A DNA stretch of 12,082 bases from an uncultured Clostridia bacterium (lineage in GTDB: Bacteria > Bacillota > Clostridia > TANB77 > CAG-508), in assembly GCA_944386375.1 (NCBI GenBank), contig CALXAW010000037.1, forward strand, positions 1 to 12,082, in the 5' to 3' direction. Under the pieces are notes generated by a model that searched no databases, was not told the origin of the DNA, and was given only the letters and a program-made list of their open reading frames with translations. Both the position numbers and the translations under genes were made by a program. How positions within the stretch are numbered: position 1 is the stretch's first letter; each line of letters begins with the position of its first letter. Positions 6,768-12,082 of this stretch are shown here, piece after piece.

Positions 6768-6902
6768 TTAAGCACAGATTTTTTTTCTTCCTTTTTGTCT
6801 TCTTGCTTTTAATACTGCTCTTCCTGCTCTAGTTCTCATTCTTTTTATAAAACCATGTTCTTTTTTTCTTTGTCTATTTTTTGGTTGATATGTTCTTTTC
6901 AC
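6768..6902 (-). CDS. rpmH: 50S ribosomal protein L34
   Basis: This 44-residue, highly basic protein of the large ribosomal subunit begins MKRTYQPKNRQRKKEHGF and continues through RMRTRAGRAVLKARRQKGRKK, the unmistakable L34 pattern, ending in ICA. The start codon is GTG at 6902, fixed by a perfect AGGAGG (6911-6916) eight bases upstream; an in-frame GTG three codons earlier would overlap that site. It is the first gene of the leftward operon, about 58 bases after the predicted transcription start of a perfect consensus promoter, in keeping with the high output needed for a ribosomal protein. A large hairpin separates it from rnpA. Confidence 0.98.
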   Translation of the reverse strand: MKRTYQPKNRQRKKEHGFIKRMRTRAGRAVLKARRQKGRKKICA

Positions 6903-6966
6903 GCTACGCACCTCCTAATTGTATATTATATTTATTTTTTATTTTTCAAAAATAACAAGTATAACG

Positions 6967-6996
6967 ATTATATCTCAATATTGGCACAATTGTCAA
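6967..6996 (-). promoter_or_regulatory. Consensus sigma-A promoter of the rpmH operon
   Basis: On the minus strand a perfect TTGACA (6991-6996) is followed by an 18-base spacer and a perfect TATAAT (6967-6972). Transcription would start near 6960, leaving a leader of about 58 nt before the rpmH GTG. It is the strongest promoter match in the window and points away from dnaA, so rpmH and dnaA are divergently transcribed. Confidence 0.85.
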
Positions 6997-7087
6997 GTGT
7001 TTTTGTTGTTTTTGTACAACTTTTGCAACATTGTTAATTGAAATATAATTGTTTTTTTATTGGATTAAAAAATTTTTATGTTTTTTG

Positions 7088-7116
7088 TTGATTTTTTTAC
7101 AAAAATGTTATATAAC
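7088..7116 (+). promoter_or_regulatory. Candidate distal dnaA promoter
   Basis: TTGATT (7088-7093), a 17-base spacer and TATAAC (7111-7116) give four of six and five of six consensus matches. It would start near 7123, about 200 nt upstream of dnaA. The surrounding DNA is extremely AT-rich, so a chance match is quite possible. Confidence 0.3.
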
Positions 7117-7187
7117 AAATTAAGTTTACAAATTCTTGTAATATAGGTTAAGCTATGGAAAACTTAAGATTGTAAAACTTTATTTTC

Positions 7188-7222
7188 CTAGCCAACAGGA
7201 AGGTTATGCTTTCCATTGGTAG
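7188..7222. promoter_or_regulatory. Operator-like inverted repeat upstream of dnaA
   Basis: CTA (7188-7190), CCAA (7192-7195) and GGAAGG (7198-7203) pair with CTTTCC (7209-7214), TTGG (7216-7219) and TAG (7220-7222). The pairing includes one G-T pair, a single-base bulge and a small internal loop. It overlaps the -35 element of the proximal dnaA promoter, a natural place for a regulator to bind. The words AGCCAAC, CTTTCC and GTAGAACAAATCGG also occur, in part inverted, in the palindrome at 8-79. This gap (6903-7321) contains no clear DnaA box. Confidence 0.5.
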
Positions 7223-7238
7223 AACAAATCGGTATAAT
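7210..7238 (+). promoter_or_regulatory. Candidate proximal dnaA promoter
   Basis: TTTCCA (7210-7215) lies 17 bases before a perfect TATAAT (7233-7238), giving four of six and six of six matches. Transcription would start near 7245, about 77 nt before the dnaA ATG. The -35 element lies within the inverted repeat 7188-7222, and the 14-base word shared with the left palindrome fills most of the spacer. I consider this the better of two dnaA promoter candidates. Confidence 0.55.
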
Positions 7239-7321
7239 AAAAATTATTATAATTTTATCAAAATCATAATCAATTTTATTAATAAATTCTTTATTTTACA
7301 CTATTGAAAGGATGTTTAGAT

Positions 7322-8680
7322 ATGCAAATTGATAAAAATGATCTTTGTAATAGAGCAAAAGAAGAACTTCAAAAAGAAATGACTGCAATTGCTTTTGATA
7401 CTTGGATTAAAAACTTAGAAATACGCTCTATAACAGATAATCACATCGTTTTTGATGTTTTTTCTGATTATCAAAAAGATCTAATAGAAAATAGATACGG
7501 AGATTTAATTTTAAACACACTTAAATATATTACCAATAAAACATGGACTTTTTCTGTTGTTGTTAATGATAAAAAAACAGGTAATGTTATTGACACAGAA
7601 GAAGTTATTTCTCAAAATCCAAAGTATAACGAAGATGATGAAATTACATATAATAATTCTTCATTAAATCCTAATTATACTTTTGATACTTTTGTTGTTG
7701 GTAGTTATAATCGTTTTGCACATGCAGCTGCTCTTGCTGTTGGCGAAACTCCTTATGATGCATATAATCCATTATTTATTTATGGGGGAGTAGGTTTGGG
7801 CAAAACGCACCTTTTGCATGCCATTGGAAATAAAATTTTAAGAAATAACAGAAATACAAAAATATTGTATGTAACTTCTGAAAAATTTACAAACCAATTA
7901 ATTAATGCTTTAAAAGATGCAAAGATGGAAACATTTCGTGTAAAGTATAGGGAAATAGACGTTTTGCTAATTGATGATATACAATTTATTGCTGGAAAAG
8001 AAAGAGTACAAGAAGAATTTTTCCACACTTTTAACACATTATACGAAAATAGAAAACAAATAATTCTTTCTAGCGATAGGCCTCCAAGAGATATTCAATT
8101 TCTTGAAGATAGGCTTGTTTCTAGGTTTGAATGGGGACTTTTAGCTGATATTTCTTGCCCAGATTATGAAACTCGTTTAGCTATTTTACGTAAAAAAACT
8201 CAAGATGCTAATTTGGTTATAGATGATTTTATACTTTCTGATATAGCTACTAAAATTGATTCAAATATTAGGGAGTTAGAAGGTGTTTATAATAAAATTG
8301 TTGCAAGAGCTTCTCTTACACATACACCTATAACTATAGAATTAGCAGAAAATATTATAAATGAGTTTATATCTCAAAAAGACAAGAAAATATCTGCAGA
8401 TTATATACAAGAAGTTGTCGCAAAATATTTTAGTATTAATAAAAATGATTTAGTAGGTAGTAAACGCTCTAACGATATTACTTACCCAAGGCAAATTGCT
8501 ATGTTTCTTTGTAGAGATGTTGCAAGTATGCCATATCCTAAGATTGGAAAGGATTTCGGTAATAGAGATCATTCAACTGTAATGCATGCTTGTAGAAAAA
8601 TTGAAAAAGAAATTAAAGAAAAAGAAAATACTAAACTAATTGTGGAAAGTGTTAAAAATATTATTTTAAATGGGGAATAG
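7322..8680 (+). CDS. dnaA: Chromosomal replication initiator protein DnaA
   Basis: DnaA is the AAA+ ATPase that binds DnaA boxes and opens the origin. From the chosen start it has 452 residues: domain I about 1-80, a short variable linker to about 115, the AAA+ core with Walker A GGVGLGKT (155-162), Walker B VLLIDD (214-219), sensor 1 ILSSD (248-252) and the LEDRLVSRF arginine box (261-269), then the C-terminal DNA-binding domain with the signature GNRDHSTV (413-420). The ATG at 7322 is preferred because AAAGGA (7307-7312) lies nine bases upstream; the reading frame extends to a TTG at 7304 that would overlap that site. The gene precedes the origin and is replicated head-on by the leftward fork. 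Confidence 0.98.
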   Translation: MQIDKNDLCNRAKEELQKEMTAIAFDTWIKNLEIRSITDNHIVFDVFSDYQKDLIENRYGDLILNTLKYITNKTWTFSVVVNDKKTGNVIDTEEVISQNPKYNEDDEITYNNSSLNPNYTFDTFVVGSYNRFAHAAALAVGETPYDAYNPLFIYGGVGLGKTHLLHAIGNKILRNNRNTKILYVTSEKFTNQLINALKDAKMETFRVKYREIDVLLIDDIQFIAGKERVQEEFFHTFNTLYENRKQIILSSDRPPRDIQFLEDRLVSRFEWGLLADISCPDYETRLAILRKKTQDANLVIDDFILSDIATKIDSNIRELEGVYNKIVARASLTHTPITIELAENIINEFISQKDKKISADYIQEVVAKYFSINKNDLVGSKRSNDITYPRQIAMFLCRDVASMPYPKIGKDFGNRDHSTVMHACRKIEKEIKEKENTKLIVESVKNIILNGE

Positions 8681-8756
8681 TTTTAAAATAAATACATTTA
8701 GAATTTTGATTTAAAAATATGTTTTACAAACTTAATTTTGCAAAATCAAATTGCTT

Positions 8757-8773
8757 CTGTTCTTACGGAACAG
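8757..8773 (+). repeat. Small hairpin downstream of dnaA
   Basis: CTGTTC (8757-8762) pairs with GAACAG (8768-8773) around a five-base loop. No T-run follows, so it does not qualify as a dnaA terminator. It stands at the left edge of the origin box cluster and might simply be a structural element there. Confidence 0.5.
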
Positions 8774-8782
8774 GTACATTAG

Positions 8783-8948
8783 ATATACACACCCATATGT
8801 TGATAAAGTGTATATAACATGTTTATAACTAGTTTTTACACATTTTAATTTTAACATTGTGGATTATTTTACTAGTTATCCACCAAGTTATAGTCAGTAA
8901 TTTTATTAGGGATATTAAGCTTCCACATAGTTTTCCACATTATCCACC
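8783..8948. other. DnaA-box cluster
   Basis: Nine-base sites within one mismatch of TTATNCACA: ATATACACA (8783-8791, plus), TGTTGATAA (8798-8806, minus), TTTTACACA (8834-8842, plus), TGTGGATTA (8858-8866, minus), TTATCCACC (8876-8884, plus), TTTTCCACA (8931-8939, plus) and TTATCCACC (8940-8948, plus). The last two abut exactly and point toward the unwinding region, as the trio-proximal boxes do in B. subtilis. No box here is a perfect TTATCCACA. The exact set used in vivo cannot be told from sequence. Confidence 0.85.
8800..8829 (+). promoter_or_regulatory. Candidate dnaN promoter
   Basis: TTGATA (8800-8805), an 18-base spacer and TATAAC (8824-8829) match the vegetative consensus at five of six positions in each hexamer. 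The -35 overlaps a minus-strand DnaA box (8798-8806), which would allow DnaA to affect dnaN transcription. The leader would run about 170 nt through the origin. This is a candidate only, because the region is AT-rich. Confidence 0.4.
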
Positions 8949-8952
8949 GTAC

Positions 8953-8970
8953 CTAATACTATTACTACTA
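8953..8970 (+). other. DnaA-trio element (six triplets)
   Basis: Reading from 8953 the triplets are CTA, ATA, CTA, TTA, CTA, CTA, that is, six units of the pattern recognised on the complementary strand as 3'-GAT-5' or close variants. They start 4 bp after the abutting DnaA boxes and lead into the A/T tract, the spacing expected for DnaA filament loading on one strand. Confidence 0.85.
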
Positions 8971-8994
8971 AATATATTTAATTATTATTATAAA
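8971..8994. other. DNA unwinding element
   Basis: Twenty-four consecutive A/T bases follow the trios directly and end at the GGAG of the dnaN ribosome binding site. Position and composition fit the duplex-unwinding element of a Firmicutes origin. Confidence 0.75.
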
Positions 8995-9007
8995 GGAGAT
9001 GCCGATT

Positions 9008-10123
9008 ATGAAAATAGTTTGTTACAAGGATAAAATCCTTAAAGCTATTAATTCCGTAGTAAAAGGTGTTGCTTCTAAAACTACAATGCCTATACTAGAA
9101 GGAATACTTATTCAAACAAATGATAATGATATAAAATTAACAACCTATGATTTAGAAATAGGTATAGAATATATAATGGAATGTGAAGTAAAAGAACAAG
9201 GTAATACAGTAGTAAATGCTATAATGTTTAGTGAAATTATAAGAAAATTACCAGATACAGAAATTTATATTACTCTTAACGAAAAAGATTTATTAGAAAT
9301 AGAATGTGAAGGTTCTTTATACAAATTAGCTACTATGAAGTCAGAAGAGTTTCCAGAACTTCCAAAAATAGAAGTAGAAAATTCTATTGAACTAGAACAA
9401 AATAATTTAAAAAATATGATTAGAAAAACAATTTTTGCAGTAAGTTCAGAAGAGAGTAGACCTATTTTTACTGGTTGTTTATTTGAAGTTAAAGATAATA
9501 AATTAAATGTAGTTGCAGTAGATGGATTTAGATTAGCTTTAAGAAATACTATTTTAGATGGAAATTCTAATGATTTTAGTGCAGTAATACCAGGAAAAAC
9601 ATTAAATGAGGTTAATAAAATAATATCTGATTCTTTTGATCCAATAAAAATAGGCGTTGCAAAAAATCAAGCATTATTTGAAATGGATAATTGTAAGATT
9701 GTAACTAGAATACTAGATGGGGAGTTTTTAAACTATAAATCTGTTATACCAAGTAATTGGGAAACAAGAATAAAAGTAAATAAAAATACTATTCAAGATT
9801 GTTTTGAAAGAATTAGTTTAATTTCTTCTTCTGTTATGGAAAAAGAAAAGAAATATCCTGTTAAGGTTTCTGTGGATATAGGAAAAGTAGTTATTTCTTG
9901 TACAAACCAAACAGGTGATGCAAAAGAAGAAATTTATGTTTCTACAGAAGGAAAGAACTTGGAGGTTGGCTTTAATCCAAAATATTTTTTAGATAGTTTA
10001 AAAGCTATTGATGATGAAGAGGTATATATTCAATTTGGAACAAAGATATCCCCATGTATTATAAAATCTGTGGAAAACAATGATTATACTTATATGATTT
10101 TACCAATAAGATTAAAAGATTAA
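9008..10123 (+). CDS. dnaN: DNA polymerase III beta subunit (sliding clamp)
   Basis: DnaN forms the ring-shaped dimer that tethers the replicative polymerase to DNA. With the chosen start it is 371 residues, normal for the three-domain clamp. It opens MKIVCYKDKILKAINSV, aligning with the start of known clamps, has the conserved SSEESRPIFTG segment at the start of the second domain and VDGFRLA after it, and ends in YMILPIRLKD, the usual C-terminal clamp motif. The frame extends to an ATG at 8999, but AAAGGAG (8992-8998) abuts that codon and lies nine bases from the ATG at 9008, so 9008 is preferred. It follows the origin directly; recF begins 48 bases after its stop, with no S4-domain gene between. 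Confidence 0.97.
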   Translation: MKIVCYKDKILKAINSVVKGVASKTTMPILEGILIQTNDNDIKLTTYDLEIGIEYIMECEVKEQGNTVVNAIMFSEIIRKLPDTEIYITLNEKDLLEIECEGSLYKLATMKSEEFPELPKIEVENSIELEQNNLKNMIRKTIFAVSSEESRPIFTGCLFEVKDNKLNVVAVDGFRLALRNTILDGNSNDFSAVIPGKTLNEVNKIISDSFDPIKIGVAKNQALFEMDNCKIVTRILDGEFLNYKSVIPSNWETRIKVNKNTIQDCFERISLISSSVMEKEKKYPVKVSVDIGKVVISCTNQTGDAKEEIYVSTEGKNLEVGFNPKYFLDSLKAIDDEEVYIQFGTKISPCIIKSVENNDYTYMILPIRLKD

Positions 10124-10130
10124 ACAATTA

Positions 10131-10155
10131 GGACATAATTTAATATAAGATGTCC
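10131..10155. repeat. Inverted repeat between dnaN and recF
   Basis: GGACAT (10131-10136) and ATGTCC (10150-10155) are exact complements separated by 13 A/T-rich bases. The right arm overlaps a weak DnaA-box-like site (10150-10158, two mismatches). It is not followed by a T-run, so it is not a terminator; it could be an operator-like element or chance. Confidence 0.45.
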
Positions 10156-10171
10156 ACAAATGGAGAAGAAA

Positions 10172-11236
10172 ATGTGGATAAGTGATATTGAAATTTTTAA
10201 TTTTAGGAATTATAATAAACAAGTAATAAAATTAAATGAGGGTATAAATGTTTTTTATGGAGAAAATGCACAAGGAAAAACAAATATAATTGAGTCTATT
10301 TATTTGTGTAGTTTAGGAAAATCTTTTAGGTCAAAAAAAGATGCAGAACTCATAAAATTTGGCGAAAATATGGCATCTGTTAGTGTTAAGTTTAATAAAT
10401 CTGATAGGGATGGAAAAATAAAAATAGAGTTATCAGATAAAAAAAGGGTTTTTATAAATGGTATAAAAGCAAATAAATTGAGCGAATTATTGGGAAATAT
10501 TAATGTTGTTATTTTTACTCCAGATGATATAAATATTTTAAAAGGTGGCCCACAAAAAAGAAGAAAGTTTTTAGATATAATGATAAGTCAATTAAAACCT
10601 AATTATATGCATGTTTTAAATTTATATTTAAAAACAATAGAGCAAAGAAATAATTATTTAAGGCAAATAAAGCAAGAAGGTAAAAGTGAAAGTTTATTAG
10701 ATATATGGGATGAAAAATTGGCAGAATATGCTATTAAAATATATGAGTACAGACAAGAGTTTATAGATAAATTAAAAGATAAAATAAAAATTGTTCATTC
10801 TAATATAACAGAAAATAAAGAAAGCTTAAGTTTAGAGTATAGTTCTGACTGCAAGGATAAAAATGAGTATTTAAATGTGCTAAAAAGTAGAAGAAAATTA
10901 GATATTATAAAAGGATTTACTACTAAAGGTATTCATAGGGATGATTTTACAGTAAATATAAATAATAAACCTGTAAATATATATGGTTCACAGGGGCAAA
11001 ATAGAACTGTAATATTATCATTAAAACTTGCAGAGCTTAATGTTGTATATGACGAAATAGGAGAATATCCTATATTGCTTTTAGATGATTTTATGTCTGA
11101 ACTAGATGAAAAGAGAAGAAAAAGCTTTTTAAATAATATAAAAAATACACAAGTAATTATTACATGTACAGAAAAATTTGAGGTTGAAAATTTAAATTTT
11201 TTATCTTATAATGTGATAAATGGACAAATAAAATAA
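10172..11236 (+). CDS. recF: DNA replication and repair protein RecF
   Basis: RecF is the SMC-like ATPase of the RecFOR pathway that helps load RecA at single-strand gaps. The 354 residues from the chosen start show Walker A GENAQGKT (30-37), the ABC signature YGSQGQNRT (271-279) and Walker B ILLLDD (301-306) followed by FMSELD. The N-terminal SDIEIFNFRNY is family-typical. The frame extends to an ATG at 10160, but GGAG (10162-10165) lies within that extension, six bases from the ATG at 10172, and homologues start at this point. A perfect DnaA box (10173-10181) overlaps the start codon. It lies 48 bases after dnaN and 82 before gyrB. Confidence 0.96.
   Translation: MWISDIEIFNFRNYNKQVIKLNEGINVFYGENAQGKTNIIESIYLCSLGKSFRSKKDAELIKFGENMASVSVKFNKSDRDGKIKIELSDKKRVFINGIKANKLSELLGNINVVIFTPDDINILKGGPQKRRKFLDIMISQLKPNYMHVLNLYLKTIEQRNNYLRQIKQEGKSESLLDIWDEKLAEYAIKIYEYRQEFIDKLKDKIKIVHSNITENKESLSLEYSSDCKDKNEYLNVLKSRRKLDIIKGFTTKGIHRDDFTVNINNKPVNIYGSQGQNRTVILSLKLAELNVVYDEIGEYPILLLDDFMSELDEKRRKSFLNNIKNTQVIITCTEKFEVENLNFLSYNVINGQIK
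10173..10181 (-). promoter_or_regulatory. Perfect DnaA box overlapping the recF start
   Basis: TGTGGATAA is the exact complement of the consensus TTATCCACA. It is the only perfect copy I find in the window, including the origin, and it shares bases with the recF ATG. A weaker oppositely oriented site lies at 10150-10158. The match is certain; occupancy by DnaA is inferred. Confidence 0.6.
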
Positions 11237-11258
11237 TATTACAGATGAAAAAATTAAG

Positions 11259-11290
11259 TTTTGGTATTGCCAAAATTATAGTTGTTTTTT
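11259..11290 (+). terminator. Weak terminator-like hairpin between recF and gyrB
   Basis: TTTTGG (11259-11264) pairs with CCAAAA (11270-11275) around a five-base loop. A T-rich run (11282-11290) begins six bases after the stem. The stem is short and AT-rich, so at best it would be a leaky terminator before gyrB. No remB-like gene is present in this gap. Confidence 0.3.
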
Positions 11291-11318
11291 CATAAATTGA
11301 AAGGATGAAATAATAATA

Positions 11319-12082
11319 ATGGAAAAATTTGAACATGAGTATGGAGCAAGTCAAATTCAAGTATTAGAAGGGTTAGAGGCTGTAAGGAAAAGACCAGGAA
11401 TGTATATAGGAAGTGTTTCTGTAAGAGGATTACATCATTTAGTATATGAAATTGTTGATAACTGTGTAGATGAAGCATTAGCTGGTTATTGTACAGAAAT
11501 AAAAGTAGAAATAGAGCCAGGAAATATTATAAGTGTAGAAGATAATGGTAGAGGAATTCCAGTAGAAATACATCCTAAAACAAAAATATCTACAGCAGAA
11601 ACGGTGTATACTAAGCTACATGCTGGTGGAAAATTTGGTGGAGATAGTGGATATAAAGTTTCTGGCGGATTACATGGTGTTGGTGCATCTGTAGTTAATG
11701 CTTTATCTACTTGGACAGAGGTTACTATACAAAGAGATGGTGGAATTTTTCAAATGTATTTTGAAAAAGGAAAAACTGTTAAAAAACTAGAGAGAATAGG
11801 GGATTCTAAAAAAACAGGAACAAAAGTAAGATTTTTAGCAGATGATACTATTTTCGAAACTTTAGAGTATCAATATGAAGTTTTAGAAAAAAGATTTAGA
11901 GAGATAGCATTTTTAACAAAAGGTTTAAAAATATCAATAGAGGATAAAAGGGAGGAGACACCTAAAAAATCTGAATTTCATTTTGAGGGTGGTTTAAAAT
12001 CTTTTGTTGAGTTTTTAAATAAAAACAAAGAACCATTGCATAAAACTCCTATTTATGTAGAAAAAGAAGGAGAAGTTCCTGT
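11319..12082 (+). CDS. gyrB: DNA gyrase subunit B, N-terminal part (cut by window end)
   Basis: GyrB is the ATPase subunit of gyrase, which introduces negative supercoils ahead of replication forks. The window holds 254 codons of a protein normally about 635-650 residues. The GHKL ATPase fold is complete in its motifs: VYEIVDNCVDEA with E44 and N48, VEDNGRGIP (73-81, D75), the lid GGLHGVGASVVNALS (116-130) and TGTKVRF (166-172). The transducer domain then begins. ATG 11319 is the only sensible start: an ATG at 11305 stops after two codons. The AAAGGA at 11300-11305 is 13 bases upstream, longer than usual. The 12 bases around it (11296-11307) are identical to those before dnaA (7303-7314). Confidence 0.98.
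   Translation, partial: MEKFEHEYGASQIQVLEGLEAVRKRPGMYIGSVSVRGLHHLVYEIVDNCVDEALAGYCTEIKVEIEPGNIISVEDNGRGIPVEIHPKTKISTAETVYTKLHAGGKFGGDSGYKVSGGLHGVGASVVNALSTWTEVTIQRDGGIFQMYFEKGKTVKKLERIGDSKKTGTKVRFLADDTIFETLEYQYEVLEKRFREIAFLTKGLKISIEDKREETPKKSEFHFEGGLKSFVEFLNKNKEPLHKTPIYVEKEGEVP

Larger units (their letters stand above)
8681..9007. other. oriC: Replication origin oriC (dnaA-dnaN intergenic region)
   Basis: The 327-bp gap between dnaA and dnaN holds, left to right: a hairpin without U-run (8757-8773), a cluster of near-consensus DnaA boxes on both strands (8783-8948), a 4-bp spacer, six DnaA-trio triplets (8953-8970) and a 24-bp pure A/T tract (8971-8994) ending at the dnaN ribosome binding site. 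This order matches the basal unwinding system described for B. subtilis, where DnaA loads from boxes onto single-stranded trios. Leftward genes to one side and the change in base skew at this point agree. The stretch 8681-8756 shows only AT-rich sequence with weak inverted repeats. Confidence 0.92.

Noticed and set aside
7038..7300. A second origin half upstream of dnaA (bipartite oriC)
   Set aside because: I found no site within one mismatch of the DnaA box consensus in this gap and no triplet array; AT-richness alone is not evidence.
7304..7321. Upstream TTG start for dnaA
   Set aside because: The TTG immediately precedes and runs into the AAAGGA ribosome binding site, which is correctly spaced from the ATG at 7322.
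8757..8773. Hairpin after dnaA as an intrinsic terminator
   Set aside because: The 6-bp stem is not followed by a T-run on the plus strand.
8999..9007. Upstream ATG start for dnaN
   Set aside because: The Shine-Dalgarno sequence abuts it with no spacing, while the ATG at 9008 is nine bases away and matches family N-termini.
1..12082. A hidden defence, toxin-antitoxin, phage or other undescribed multi-gene system
   Set aside because: Every substantial coding stretch belongs to the conserved origin-region gene set, and the remaining gaps are too short and non-coding. Only regulatory and structural novelties are supported.

Overview
The window is the replication-origin region of an AT-rich Firmicutes chromosome, most likely a Clostridia-type organism. 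This is inferred from gene order: rsmG, mnmG, mnmE, jag, yidC, yidD, rnpA and rpmH run leftward, and dnaA, dnaN, recF and gyrB run rightward. It also fits the strong A+T bias, AGGAGG-type ribosome binding sites and a short Gram-positive-type YidC. I cannot name a genus from sequence alone.

Left arm (101-6902, all minus strand). A consensus promoter (6967-6996) drives rpmH (44 aa, GTG start), rnpA, yidD, yidC and jag. These encode ribosomal protein L34, the RNase P protein and the membrane-insertion set. A 20-bp hairpin separates rpmH from rnpA. An intrinsic terminator, with a possible competing hairpin, separates jag from mnmE. mnmE and mnmG encode the two subunits of the tRNA wobble-uridine modification enzyme. 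They are split by 285 bp holding a candidate promoter, stem-loops and a short tandem repeat. rsmG follows mnmG closely. Beyond rsmG only a large inverted repeat is visible before the window edge.

Centre (6903-9007). The rpmH-dnaA gap holds the divergent promoters and an operator-like inverted repeat, but no recognisable DnaA boxes. The origin lies between dnaA and dnaN. It has a cluster of near-consensus DnaA boxes, two of them abutting, then a 4-bp spacer, six DnaA-trio triplets and a 24-bp pure A/T stretch ending at the dnaN ribosome binding site. This matches the basal unwinding layout known from Bacillus subtilis.

Right arm (7322-12082, plus strand). dnaA (initiator), dnaN (sliding clamp), recF (repair) and the first 254 codons of gyrB. 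The small S4-domain gene often found between dnaN and recF, and remB often found before gyrB, are absent.

I found no defence system, prophage, insertion sequence, CRISPR array, rRNA or tRNA. The points of interest are regulatory and structural: the origin layout, a possible attenuator before mnmE, the hairpin before rnpA, the repeat-bearing mnmG leader, related sequence words in two distant intergenic palindromes, and a perfect DnaA box on the recF start codon.
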